A stretch of 20,026 nucleotides of DNA from Rikenellaceae bacterium (GCA_900769145.1 CAAGFN010000034.1:1-20026), one strand, 5' to 3'; positions 5,749 to 14,238 are shown, counted from the first letter of the stretch. Numbers and translations are program-made. Notes: generated by a model from the letters alone, not told the origin.

Positions 5749-7609
5749 CCACCGGGGCGGTCTTCTCCCTGAGCCACTCGGCCACCTCCGGAGAGAGGGC
5801 CGGGGACAGTTTACGGTAAACATCGGCATTGTAGGCATTCAGCCAGGCGATTTCCTCGTCCGTCATAAGGTCAGGAAGTATGGCCGAAGTGTCTATGTGG
5901 CAGAGCGTCAGATTCTCAAAGGCACGCCAGGTGCCGAACTCATTGGCACCGGCTTCTACACATAGCAGAAGACTCTCGTGGCGAACTCCGTGCATCCCCT
6001 CACGGTAAATTCCGGGTTCGTCCGAGGTTATCATGCCGGCAAGGAGAGGCTGGGAATTGAAATTGTGCCTTATCTCCTGAGGGCCCTCGTGGACATTGAG
6101 GCAGAAGCCTACCCCATGACCGGTTCCGTGGCCGAAATCGCGTTCAAACTGCCACAGAGGGCATCTGGCGGCATAGTCCACCTGACACCCGGAAGTGCCG
6201 GCAGGGAAAACGGCCATCGCCAATCCGATATGGCCTCTCAACACAAGAGTGTAATCCTCCATCTCCAGTTCCGTGCATGGGCCGAGCGGAACAGTCCTCG
6301 TAATGTCAGTGGTGCCGTTGGAATACTGCCCGCCGGAATCGCAGAGATAAAGGCCGTGAGGTTCCAGCACAATGGAGCCGGTATGAGGGGTAACATAATG
6401 CGGAAGCGCAGCCCCCGGGCCGTATGCCGATATGGTCTCAAAACTGTTGCCCTTGCATCCCGGAACTGCCGCCCTCATTGAATCAAGCTTGCAGGCAGCG
6501 TCCCATTCATCCACCCTCGCTCCGGAGGAAACGGTCTTGTCAAGCCAGAATAGGAAGTTCTCCATCACAATACCGTCGGCATAATGGGCAGACTTCATTC
6601 CCTCGATTTCAACATCATTCTTTACCGATTTCCGGAGTGGAATAGGAGAGGCTCCCCTATTGATTTTGATCGTGTCCGAAATTCCGTCCAGCACCCTTGA
6701 CAAATGCCAGTTGAGGGTGGAAGGGTCAACATATAATGAGGTGAAATTCAATGAGTCCGCAACCGCAAGGTCACCAAAAACGGCATCGTATGCCTTGATT
6801 TCCACCACGTCCTCCTCAAGTTCCGCAAATGTCTCCTCGGTGACCTGACTCCTGGCGGCGCCCTTGTCCACATACCAGACCACTCTGTCCCAGGTCACAA
6901 GAAGGTAGGACAATGCCACCGGATTGTATGCCACGTCGGATGCCCTGACATTGAGCAGCCATACGATTTCATCGAGGGCCGTCACCAGCATTGCGCTGCA
7001 ATTGTTCTCGTCAATGAAGTCCCTGAGCCACTGCAGTCTGGCCTGTCTGGACTCCCCGGCGACCTCCTCCGGAATCTGGTAAATATCCGTAGAAGGAACC
7101 GACGGCCTGTCATTCCAAAAAGCCTCGAGCATATCAGGTATATCAATGATGCTGAACGCATTGGCCCCTTCTCCAGCCTCAACCCTGCCGGCCTTGCGGA
7201 AAGCATTCCTCAGTCCCTCAATGGCATCGACAGTCTGAGCAAGACCGTCCACGGCCACGGTTACAGGGCGGGACACTCCCTCGAATGCATATTCAGCCAG
7301 CCACTGCGGAATCCTGATTTCTCCCGGAATGCGTGTCTTGTGAAGTTCCACGCCCGTGCCTTCAAGCTGCTCGACAGCCTGAATGAAATATCTGGTATCA
7401 GTCCAGAGCCCGGCGTGGTCAAGGGTAATGACAACGTCCCCGGCCTCACCGGTAAAGCCGCAAACCCACTGGACCTGCTTCCACCTTTCAGCTGGATATT
7501 CGCTGCAATGCGGGTCCGAGCCGGTTATTATGACGGCGTCAATTCCTTTTTCTCTCATAATGTCTCGGATCATCCCAATCCTTGAGACATAGATTTCCGG
7601 TGTTTTCAT
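5741..7609 (-). CDS. Xaa-Pro aminopeptidase (aminopeptidase P, M24B)
   Basis: Removes the N-terminal residue from peptides with proline at position 2; a cytoplasmic dinuclear-metal enzyme. At 622 residues it is the long three-domain form, like eukaryotic cytosolic XPNPEP1: two creatinase-like domains (about 1-160 and 165-325), then the M24 pita-bread domain (330-560) and a C-terminal extension. Metal ligands are D424, D435, H498, E531 and E545, with H404 as the likely catalytic histidine. Spacings match the family almost residue for residue, so it should be active. I place the start at ATG 7609 (MKTPEIYVSRIGMIR). A longer frame to 7705 would add 32 residues read from an intergenic repeat. It follows hemW on the same strand after 86 bp. 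Confidence 0.93.
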   Translation of the reverse strand: MKTPEIYVSRIGMIRDIMREKGIDAVIITGSDPHCSEYPAERWKQVQWVCGFTGEAGDVVITLDHAGLWTDTRYFIQAVEQLEGTGVELHKTRIPGEIRIPQWLAEYAFEGVSRPVTVAVDGLAQTVDAIEGLRNAFRKAGRVEAGEGANAFSIIDIPDMLEAFWNDRPSVPSTDIYQIPEEVAGESRQARLQWLRDFIDENNCSAMLVTALDEIVWLLNVRASDVAYNPVALSYLLVTWDRVVWYVDKGAARSQVTEETFAELEEDVVEIKAYDAVFGDLAVADSLNFTSLYVDPSTLNWHLSRVLDGISDTIKINRGASPIPLRKSVKNDVEIEGMKSAHYADGIVMENFLFWLDKTVSSGARVDEWDAACKLDSMRAAVPGCKGNSFETISAYGPGAALPHYVTPHTGSIVLEPHGLYLCDSGGQYSNGTTDITRTVPLGPCTELEMEDYTLVLRGHIGLAMAVFPAGTSGCQVDYAARCPLWQFERDFGHGTGHGVGFCLNVHEGPQEIRHNFNSQPLLAGMITSDEPGIYREGMHGVRHESLLLCVEAGANEFGTWRAFENLTLCHIDTSAILPDLMTDEEIAWLNAYNADVYRKLSPALSPEVAEWLREKTAPVVR

Positions 7610-7655
7610 ATTCTGTTTTATTGTTCTATCACGCAAAAGCCAAACGCATTTGTTT

Positions 7656-7690
7656 GTCATCTCGGCCGAGCGGAGCGAGTGGAGAGATCT
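7656..7690. repeat. REP-like intergenic repeat of the GTCATCTCG...GAGAGATC type
   Basis: The segment begins GTCATCTCGGCCGAGCGGAG and ends GGAGAGATCT. ATCTC and GAGAT near its ends are complementary, and CTCGGCCGAG inside is self-complementary. It resembles a dispersed repeat that I know from intergenic regions of Bacteroidetes and other bacteria (GTCATTTCG...GGAGCG...GAAATC). It lies between hemW and the aminopeptidase gene and reaches to within a few bases of the hemW stop. Only one copy is present in the window. Confidence 0.6.
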
Positions 7691-7695
7691 TGTCC

Positions 7696-8859
7696 TCAAA
7701 TGCACCCCACTATTCCACGGATAATGGCATCCGAGACGAAAAACCGAGACTCAGGTATCCTCAGCCTGTCTCCCGGGGCCGATTCCAAATCCCCGGACTC
7801 AAGCATTGACCCTGCTACAATATCCGGCACACGGCTACGGCAGATTCCGGCAGAAGTCCTCAGGGCCAGCATTATCTCCTCAACTTCAATGTCCTCCCGG
7901 CTCAATTTTTCAGAACCGACTTCCACGCCATCAGGGGAAGCATAGCCGTCCGCATCATCCGGGTTCCACCTCCTGCTATCCACTGCGCCACCAACCCCTG
8001 CCAAGGCCGAGTGTGCTCCCGCCCCCAACCCTGTATAAGGCAATCTCCTCCAATAAGCTGAATTGTGCACAGCCTCGTAGCCTGGCCTGGCAAAATTGGA
8101 TATTTCATAATGGTCATATCCGGCCTCCGCAAGCATCTCACAGAGAATGTCATACTGCCTCCGGCACGCAGCCTCGTCCGCCTCCCTGTACTTCCCGGAC
8201 TCTACCATCCCGGCCAAAGCCGACCCTTCCTCGACAGACAGCTGGTAGGCGGAGATATGTTCAGGAGCCAGCCGGACAGCCTCAGCTACAGTGGTCCGCC
8301 AAACCTCATCTGCCAGGCCCGAGATACCGAAAATCAGGTCAATGCTCAAGTTCCCGAACCCCGCCCTGCGTATCAGGTCCACGGCCCTGACCGCTCCTGC
8401 GGCATTGTGCCTGCGGTTCATCCACTTCAGCAAGCCGTCATCAAATGACTGGACCCCCATGCTGAGCCTGTTGACTCCAAGGTCACGAAGACTTTCCAGA
8501 TATGGAATACCGTACTTGCAGATGTCATCCGGATTCACCTCGACCGTGAACTCCTCATACCTATGGCTGCCATCGCCATAAACCTCCCTTCCAATGCCTC
8601 TGACCAAGGTTCCGAATACGTCAGGAGGCAACACCGACGGGGTGCCGCCTCCAATGTAGAGTGTGTCCGGGCTGCCGTGCAACCTGACCGAATCCAGAAT
8701 CTCATTCCTGCGGAGCGAAGCCTCCCTGACCACCGCCTCACAATAATGCACAAACCTCCCGGGCTGTCCCGCATCTTCCCTCCCGGCGCATACAGCCACC
8801 GAGTAGAAATCGCAATAGACGCAGAAACTCCTGCAGAATGGGATGTGGACGTAAATCAA
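7696..8859 (-). CDS. hemW: Radical SAM heme chaperone HemW
   Basis: HemW binds heme and a 4Fe-4S cluster and delivers heme to respiratory enzymes; older annotations call it oxygen-independent coproporphyrinogen oxidase. The 387-residue protein has the radical-SAM motif C9-x3-C13-x2-C16 in IPFCRSFCVYCDF and the SAM-binding GGGTPS (70-75). It also has the HNxxYW motif (HNSAYW) that marks HemW within its superfamily. The start must be non-ATG. The in-frame TAG of the upstream gene lies two codons before MIYVHIPFC, and the only plausible initiator is TTG at 8859-8857 (or the ATT after it). Translation probably re-initiates from the upstream gene. The stop lies at the edge of the REP-like repeat. 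Confidence 0.92.
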   Translation of the reverse strand: MIYVHIPFCRSFCVYCDFYSVAVCAGREDAGQPGRFVHYCEAVVREASLRRNEILDSVRLHGSPDTLYIGGGTPSVLPPDVFGTLVRGIGREVYGDGSHRYEEFTVEVNPDDICKYGIPYLESLRDLGVNRLSMGVQSFDDGLLKWMNRRHNAAGAVRAVDLIRRAGFGNLSIDLIFGISGLADEVWRTTVAEAVRLAPEHISAYQLSVEEGSALAGMVESGKYREADEAACRRQYDILCEMLAEAGYDHYEISNFARPGYEAVHNSAYWRRLPYTGLGAGAHSALAGVGGAVDSRRWNPDDADGYASPDGVEVGSEKLSREDIEVEEIMLALRTSAGICRSRVPDIVAGSMLESGDLESAPGDRLRIPESRFFVSDAIIRGIVGCI

Positions 8860-8862
8860 TGT

Positions 8863-9774
8863 CTATCTCAACATTAATTCTGCGGTTCCGAGCAATGACT
8901 GCTCAGTGTAAGCCTCGACAGTGTAAACGCCTTTGTTGAATGAAGGAATCTCGTTCAGATAAATGCTGAGATCCACCTCAGAGCCCTCATAGTCCACCCG
9001 GCGGGAAGCCGATGCGACGAGAGTTTCTCCATTGAAATTGAATGAAACCCTTCTGGAATTGGTGAGGATTATTCCATCCGGGTCCTTTACCCTGATATAT
9101 ACGGTTACAGGGCCGCGAGGGGCAAGATCATTCTCCACAAGACTGAGAGAGGTAAGCAGCCTTACTACCCTGCTGCTCCTGTCAGTAACCTTGTCGCTGC
9201 TGTTGTAGGCCTCAATCCTGAGACCGCGGGCCTTGATTACGGAGCCGGCGGCGACCTGTCCGGTCAAGCTCTCGACCTTCTGGCTCAGCTGCTCATTTGC
9301 GGCCCTGCTGGCAGCGGCTTCCCTTCTCGCCGCAGCGGCATCGGCTGTGAGCTTGTGGTTCAATGTATTCAGGGAATCAATCTGGACAATGTAGTTTCGC
9401 ATTATGCTCCTCAATGTTCCAAGTTCCTTCTGATACTTCCTGATCATAGCCCTGTTGGTAGCCTCGGTCTCCTTGATGCGTTCCACCAATGCGGCGACTT
9501 CAGCCCTCGAAGTATCAAGCTGCGAATTGATGGAATCATAGTCGGAGGAAAGGCTTTCATAATCACTCTGAAGGCTCTCAATCTGCTCCGTAAGCTCCTG
9601 CTTCTCGATTTCAAGGTCATTAATCAACGAGGCTTTCTGGCTCCAGATATAGGCCAGGGCGGCAGCAAGCAAAACTGCCACGCCAATGAGAATGTACATC
9701 ACATTCCTGAGGTTCTTCTCTTTTGCAAGCCGGGCTTCCTGCTCCCGACGCTCAATAATCGGATCTGTTTCCAT
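8863..9774 (-). CDS. Membrane-anchored coiled-coil protein, conserved hypothetical
   Basis: 303 residues. A charged cytoplasmic N-terminus is followed by one membrane helix (about 24-44) and a long coiled coil (about 46-180) with heptad leucines and many Glu/Ser/Asp. A beta-rich C-terminal domain (about 188-303) includes the strands PVTVYIRVKDPDGIIL and GVYTVEAYTEQSLLGTAELMLR. With an N-in orientation the coiled coil and beta domain lie in the periplasm. It resembles Bacteroidales proteins often loosely annotated as SMC-like, but has no ATPase motifs. I assign no function. Its TAG stop is followed by ACA and then the hemW start in the same frame, so the two are cotranscribed and probably coupled. 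Confidence 0.8.
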   Translation of the reverse strand: METDPIIERREQEARLAKEKNLRNVMYILIGVAVLLAAALAYIWSQKASLINDLEIEKQELTEQIESLQSDYESLSSDYDSINSQLDTSRAEVAALVERIKETEATNRAMIRKYQKELGTLRSIMRNYIVQIDSLNTLNHKLTADAAAARREAAASRAANEQLSQKVESLTGQVAAGSVIKARGLRIEAYNSSDKVTDRSSRVVRLLTSLSLVENDLAPRGPVTVYIRVKDPDGIILTNSRRVSFNFNGETLVASASRRVDYEGSEVDLSIYLNEIPSFNKGVYTVEAYTEQSLLGTAELMLR

Positions 9775-9797
9775 ATCTTCAAGTCATTTTGGGGTCT

Positions 9798-9829
9798 GCA
9801 ATATACAGGCGTTAATGAAATTGTACAAA
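9798..9829 (-). promoter_or_regulatory. Promoter for the coiled-coil/hemW unit
   Basis: On the minus strand TTTG (9826-9829) is followed after 20 nt by TATATTGC (9798-9805), an imperfect TAnnTTTG box. The start site would be near 9791, about 17 nt before the ATG at 9774. Confidence 0.5.
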
Positions 9830-9867
9830 AATAACCAAATTTATCAAGATATATCACCTTTTTTGCT

Positions 9868-9875
9868 TAAGTTTG
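9868..9875 (+). promoter_or_regulatory. Promoter -7 box for the two-TM protein / DUF2007 unit
   Basis: TAAGTTTG fits TAnnTTTG. A -33 TTG is not obvious. The start site would be near 9882, giving a leader of about 17 nt. The 124-bp gap to the divergent coiled-coil gene holds both promoters and nothing else I can see. Confidence 0.5.
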
Positions 9876-9898
9876 CAGCATATCAACACATTTTCATT

Positions 9899-10378
9899 AT
9901 GTCACCTGCAGCAAAATACATAGTCCGCGCCATAAAGTACTTCTTTTACTTCTCATTCCTCCTGGCATTGTTCCTGACAATCCTGGTGCTTGCCGGTGTC
10001 GTGGAAGGAAACATTGAGACCATGTTCAGAGGCGGATACCGTTCACTTCTCAGCATTGCGATAATGTTCATCTGTGTCTCGGCAGTCTACCCGGTCTTCG
10101 GTTTCGTCAGGAAGAGCGCCATCATCCCCGGAGAATACAAGGACATCCGGGGCAGCCTCGTGGAAGCAATGGAGAGCAGAGGCTACATTCTGGAGAAAGA
10201 AGATGGCGAGAACCTCTCATTCCGCCTGAAATCCACCTTGAACAAGCTCACGAGGATGTACGAGGACAGAATCACATTCACCAGGGAACTGGGAGGGTTC
10301 TCCGTGGAAGGGCTCCGGAAGGATGCAATACGCATCATCTACGGAATGGAGAGCCGTTTCCGCAAGGACGAAGAATAA
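9899..10378 (+). CDS. Two-TM conserved hypothetical protein
   Basis: 159 residues. Two membrane helices (about 13-34 and 47-69) are followed by a soluble C-terminal domain of about 85 residues. That domain is alternately charged (EYKDIRGSLVEAMESRGYILEKEDGENLSFRLKS) and probably cytoplasmic, by the positive-inside rule. I recognise the layout from Bacteroidales genomes but no named domain. The ATG at 9899 is preferred over the in-frame one at 9686. The longer start would read through the promoters and into the divergent gene. The next gene starts 21 bp downstream, so the two likely form an operon. Confidence 0.78.
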   Translation: MSPAAKYIVRAIKYFFYFSFLLALFLTILVLAGVVEGNIETMFRGGYRSLLSIAIMFICVSAVYPVFGFVRKSAIIPGEYKDIRGSLVEAMESRGYILEKEDGENLSFRLKSTLNKLTRMYEDRITFTRELGGFSVEGLRKDAIRIIYGMESRFRKDEE

Positions 10379-10399
10379 TCACCTTCAAAACAAATACTT

Positions 10400-10621
10400 A
10401 TGACAGATGAACTCAAAACCGTGGCCAGATACTCCGATATCATGGGAGCGGAGATAGCGGCCGGAATGCTCAGATCCAATGGAATCGAAGCGGAAATTTT
10501 CGGACAGGATTCATCTTATCCCTGCCTCAATGTGGTCTATGACCGGGTGGAGTTGAAAGTGAAGCCTGAAGATTACGAATCAGCGAGGAACTTGCTGGCA
10601 GCAAACGAAAGCGCCGAGTAG
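10400..10621 (+). CDS. DUF2007 family small protein
   Basis: 73 residues. The pattern LKTVARYSDIMGAEIAAGMLRSNGIEAEIFGQD, then LNVVYDRVELKVKPEDYESARNLL, is the ferredoxin-like beta-alpha-beta fold of DUF2007. That family is labelled a putative signal-transducing protein without experimental function. It is cytoplasmic, and second in a unit with the two-TM protein. Its last 49 bp overlap the 3' end of the convergent DUF3109 gene; both reading frames look genuine to the end. Confidence 0.85.
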   Translation: MTDELKTVARYSDIMGAEIAAGMLRSNGIEAEIFGQDSSYPCLNVVYDRVELKVKPEDYESARNLLAANESAE

Positions 10622-11178
10622 AACTCTTCGCCGTACACACTTATCAGAGGTTCGCGCAGGAATTCATATATGCGGACCTTTTTCTTTTTTCCGAGTTCGA
10701 AGGCATCCTTGCAGATGTCCCACCTGTGCAGATTAAGGGCATGCCGGCCGTCTGAAAACTCAGTGACACGAATCGGATAGAGCCAACAGGAAGAGGGTTT
10801 GCGGAAACCTTTCCTGCCTGCAAACCAGGACTTTTCCATTGCACAGAAGCAATTGCCCTTATCGTCAATCCGGGTGTAGGCGCAGGCCTCCGAACCGGGA
10901 CAGAGAGGGGTAACGACATCCCCGTCCACATCCACCTCGAAGAAGCCCTTCTCCGATATCACCTTGCGTCCGGCCTCGCTCATCAGCGGGGAGAATTCCG
11001 GATAGGCCTCCTCAATTTTTTCAACTTCGTCCTCGCCAAGGGGTGCCCCGCTGTCACCAATGATGCAGCAGCAACCCTTGCACTTCTCATAGTCACAGGC
11101 GAAATACTCTGTAATAACTTCCTCTGAGACAAGGCAATCCCCTATCTCGAATATGGTTCCGAATCTATGCTTATTCAT
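10573..11178 (-). CDS. DUF3109 family cysteine-rich protein
   Basis: 201 residues from the ATG at 11178. A dense cysteine set (15, 28, 33, 36, 37, 38, 93, 99, 110, 112, 131, 156), with CDYEKCKGCCC near the start and CWLYPIRV near 131, is the DUF3109 signature. It suggests an iron-sulfur or zinc site, similar in style to YkgJ-type proteins. No reaction is known. Its ATG overlaps the stop of the upstream M16-like gene by 8 bp (ATGAATAA), so the two are translationally coupled. A longer frame to 11298 would run inside the upstream gene and is rejected. Confidence 0.88.
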   Translation of the reverse strand: MNKHRFGTIFEIGDCLVSEEVITEYFACDYEKCKGCCCIIGDSGAPLGEDEVEKIEEAYPEFSPLMSEAGRKVISEKGFFEVDVDGDVVTPLCPGSEACAYTRIDDKGNCFCAMEKSWFAGRKGFRKPSSCWLYPIRVTEFSDGRHALNLHRWDICKDAFELGKKKKVRIYEFLREPLISVYGEEFYSALSFAASKFLADS

Positions 11179-14100
11179 CAGGTTGAATTTTTCTGTTTTC
11201 CAATATCTCCATGACCGTCGAGGAATCGGCAGGCATCTCCACCCTGGACAGCTCTGCCGCCACAAATGACGAATCAGCAACGACCAGTGCCGAATCAACC
11301 CGGACTACGGCAGAATCCGCAGGGGACACGGTCGAATCAGCAGCCTCCTTCCTGAACACCTTGACCTCCACCTCCGGCTTGGATATTTCAGGGACATATA
11401 CCGCCGGTTCAGGAAGAATGGACATGAACTCAGGCATGCTCAGACTGTCCAGCCAGAAACGCTGGCGGGCTCCGGATTCCAGTCTCAATGCACGGAAGGC
11501 TTCAACAGCCAGGCCGAGGGAATCCGCCGCAGGCACCACTGTAGTATCAGCCAACTTCACATCCGGCTTCGGAAGAATGATTTCCCGGATTGAAGGATCC
11601 TGGATTCTAACCCCGTATTCAGCCCGCCGGCCCTCAGCCAGACCCTTCAAAATGGCATTTACCGAGGCCTCATCCACAGAATTGATTACGTCACCGTACT
11701 TGGTAACAAGATCCTTTCCGCAGGAATAGCGGAGTTTCAGCATTGCCATTATAGTCTCCGGCGCAGACATCCTCGAATCAAGAAGCTTGCGCAGTGAATT
11801 CTTGTAAATGTTCAATTCTGACTTTTCAATGCCCGCTGACGAGAATTCCGCCACCTTCCTGCGGACCCCGTCAATGATTTCCTCAGCCGAGTAAGCCTGG
11901 GCCATTGTCGCAGGAATACCCCGGTAATCAGTCATTCCCGCATCGACGAAGAAATTGAAGCGCTCTTCCGGGAAAGAGACCAGTTCCCACCTGAACCTGC
12001 CGTACCATCCTGAAGATGAAAGACTTGAGGAAATTTTGTCTTCCAGGGCGAGGGCTGCAATGCTTGAAGCCATATAACTGGACGAGGTAAAGGTCACCGG
12101 GCAGGAAAAAGCCATGGACACTGCAGGAGTCTTTCCGTCAACTATCATCGTAGTCCTTCCGGAGAGATGCTGCGGCTGCACCCTGGAACGGAGCGAAGAC
12201 ACTTTTTCAGTCCGGAACCCTCCCAGTACCCGGGAGAGCTCCTTCTTGAGTTCGTACTCATCGAAGTCTCCGACTATCAACAGAATACCGTCATTCATCC
12301 TCGAGAAGGCATTCTCATAGAATTTCTCGCATCTTTTCTGGAAATCATCCGCCAGCCGGACATTTCCCCTGAAGCCCGAATACGGTCTTCCCGCAGAGAG
12401 AAGGCTGTCAACAATCTGCTCCTGAGTACTTCCTACAGCCATTCTGGCATATTCGCATTTCCGGAAATAGTCGTATGCGTCCCTGTCAGGAGTCCGGTCC
12501 ACGGTCAGGGAATAGAGGGCGTTCAGAAGAAGACTCAACTTCGGGGATGGGGCCGCACCGCTGATTCTCAGGTCGGACATCGTCACTTCGCATTCCATCG
12601 AAATACCGTTGGAGGCCAGCATATCCCTGAAACTGCCGGACTTCATCCCGGAAACATTGTACAGCCCGAGCATATCCGGAATATACCCATCCTCACCCGG
12701 CTTCAGGCCCGGAACAAGAGACCGGCCACCCTTGAGCATCCAGCAGTAACGGAATGTGCCGGTATTCGGGATATTCTTGAAAATCACATTGATGCCGTTC
12801 TCAAAACCCCAGAAGCTTCCGCCTGAGAGAGGCTCGGTCGTCGTGGTCTTGATTTTGACCTTCTTCAGGTTCTTCATTATCCTGAGTGTGTCACTTCGGC
12901 TTATCACATACTGGTTGCCAGGAGCAGGCTTCCATGCCTCGGCGAACTTCCCGGGAAGATTCCGGCCGGCCAGGATTGAGGTATCCGCACGGCACTCTAT
13001 CGTAAGGTTCCTTGACTTGTCGAGGATGGCGGAGACGAAATTGTTGAAAAGTTTCACTCCTACCTCATCCTCAATATTCTTGGTAAGGAAAAAGTCCAGC
13101 CTGGAAGAGGAGGAAGCCATTGACGAACCGTACAGGAATGAGGACACGCATAGCCCCACATACTTGGAATTGTCCACAACGTCACCTGTGTAATCCCTTC
13201 TCATATCCATAATCAGCTCGTTCTGGGCATCCCGGTACTCTTCAGGGACCGTACCGTTCTCGTCCATTCCAGCAAGTGTGGAAGCCAGCACGGACAATGC
13301 TTCGTCAATATGCCCCGACGAGGTGCCGGCAGAGATGCGGAATTTTTCGTCCCCGGGACCTTTCTCGCTGCTAACATACTGGAAATCAATGTCGAACACA
13401 GGTACATTTGCCCGCCTGAAGGCATTCACAAGCCTTTTCTTGATGACAATGCCGAACTCAAACGCCAACTTCTGGGATACCAGGGGCTGAACAGTAGGCA
13501 TGTTCGGAAGCGGTGTTCTCGGAGAAGCATATTCTACAGTTATCCAGGCCACATCCGGATTGTCATTCCGGAGAATACGGAAGGCAGCCCGGTCGCTGGA
13601 GGACCACTTGTAGTCATCCCCGGAAGGCAAAGACCCGGATTTCGGGACAAGGAGGGAAAGCATGTTCATCTTGTTCAGCACCGCATTGGCATCAATGTCT
13701 CCGGAAATGACAATCGCCTGGTTTCCAGGAATATAGCGTCCGCCTACCGAGTAGGCCTGGGAGCCGACGATATCGAAAATCATGAGCAGGGACGAGTCCA
13801 CCATCTCCGCTGACCTGGACAGATCCATCTGGCTGAACTTATATACGGTGGCATCACTGTAAGTCGTTACATATCCACCCTTGTCAGGCCATATACAGTT
13901 GGCCGACAGGAAATTGTAAGGGGAATAGGAAGTGAAATGCGGCAAGCCGGAAAGGGCGCCCATCGCATTGACCGCTGCGCTTCCTTTCGTCGCAGGAGTC
14001 TCATCATCCGAGCCGGCCCTCTGTACCAATGCTATATCAGCCTTTCCCTTCTCAGTGGAATTGGTTACTATGTAATAAGTTATGCCATTGTCCAGCCTGC

Positions 14101-14212
14101 CCGTCCTAATCTGCGGGGCCGTCGGAAGAGTAGGCAATCCGGCAGCAGGCACGATTATTGGTAACAGTAGGCCGACAAGAAAAACTATAACTCTATTCAT
14201 ACAGTTCGTCAT
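11171..14212 (-). CDS. Exported M16-like protein, probably non-catalytic
   Basis: About 1013 residues with a signal peptide (MNRVIVFLVGLLLPIIVPAAG), so periplasmic or surface-bound. Two M16 (pitrilysin/PqqL-like) halves can be followed: LDNGITYYIVTNSTEKGKADIALVQRAGS early on, and FENGINVIFKNIPNTGTFRYCWMLKGG midway. The zinc motif HxxEH expected about 35 residues after the first block is absent; the matching stretch reads SGLPHFTSYSPYN. It is probably a structural or regulatory relative, not an active protease. The last 80 residues are low-complexity with repeated Ala-Asp-Ser (ADSTVSPADSAVVRVDSALVVADSS), an unusual tail. The start is 14212 (or 14200): the longer one at 14272 lies upstream of the -7 box. 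Confidence 0.85.
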   Translation of the reverse strand: MTNCMNRVIVFLVGLLLPIIVPAAGLPTLPTAPQIRTGRLDNGITYYIVTNSTEKGKADIALVQRAGSDDETPATKGSAAVNAMGALSGLPHFTSYSPYNFLSANCIWPDKGGYVTTYSDATVYKFSQMDLSRSAEMVDSSLLMIFDIVGSQAYSVGGRYIPGNQAIVISGDIDANAVLNKMNMLSLLVPKSGSLPSGDDYKWSSSDRAAFRILRNDNPDVAWITVEYASPRTPLPNMPTVQPLVSQKLAFEFGIVIKKRLVNAFRRANVPVFDIDFQYVSSEKGPGDEKFRISAGTSSGHIDEALSVLASTLAGMDENGTVPEEYRDAQNELIMDMRRDYTGDVVDNSKYVGLCVSSFLYGSSMASSSSRLDFFLTKNIEDEVGVKLFNNFVSAILDKSRNLTIECRADTSILAGRNLPGKFAEAWKPAPGNQYVISRSDTLRIMKNLKKVKIKTTTTEPLSGGSFWGFENGINVIFKNIPNTGTFRYCWMLKGGRSLVPGLKPGEDGYIPDMLGLYNVSGMKSGSFRDMLASNGISMECEVTMSDLRISGAAPSPKLSLLLNALYSLTVDRTPDRDAYDYFRKCEYARMAVGSTQEQIVDSLLSAGRPYSGFRGNVRLADDFQKRCEKFYENAFSRMNDGILLIVGDFDEYELKKELSRVLGGFRTEKVSSLRSRVQPQHLSGRTTMIVDGKTPAVSMAFSCPVTFTSSSYMASSIAALALEDKISSSLSSSGWYGRFRWELVSFPEERFNFFVDAGMTDYRGIPATMAQAYSAEEIIDGVRRKVAEFSSAGIEKSELNIYKNSLRKLLDSRMSAPETIMAMLKLRYSCGKDLVTKYGDVINSVDEASVNAILKGLAEGRRAEYGVRIQDPSIREIILPKPDVKLADTTVVPAADSLGLAVEAFRALRLESGARQRFWLDSLSMPEFMSILPEPAVYVPEISKPEVEVKVFRKEAADSTVSPADSAVVRVDSALVVADSSFVAAELSRVEMPADSSTVMEILENRKIQPDE

Positions 14213-14230
14213 AAAAAAGCGTTCGTTACG

Positions 14231-14238
14231 CAAAATTA
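14231..14238 (-). promoter_or_regulatory. Promoter -7 box for the M16-like / DUF3109 unit
   Basis: TAATTTTG on the minus strand fits TAnnTTTG. The start site would be near 14225, so the leader to the ATG at 14212 is only about 12 nt. No convincing -33 box is seen, as that region overlaps the divergent promoter. Confidence 0.55.

Noticed and set aside
7610..7705. Start of the aminopeptidase at 7705
   Set aside because: The extra 32 residues are read from the REP-like repeat and overlap hemW; the family N-terminus aligns with the ATG at 7609.
11211..11729. Plus-strand 172-codon ORF rich in Thr/Ser/Ala/Glu
   Set aside because: It is the shadow of the Ala-Asp-Ser-rich tail of the M16-like gene on the opposite strand.
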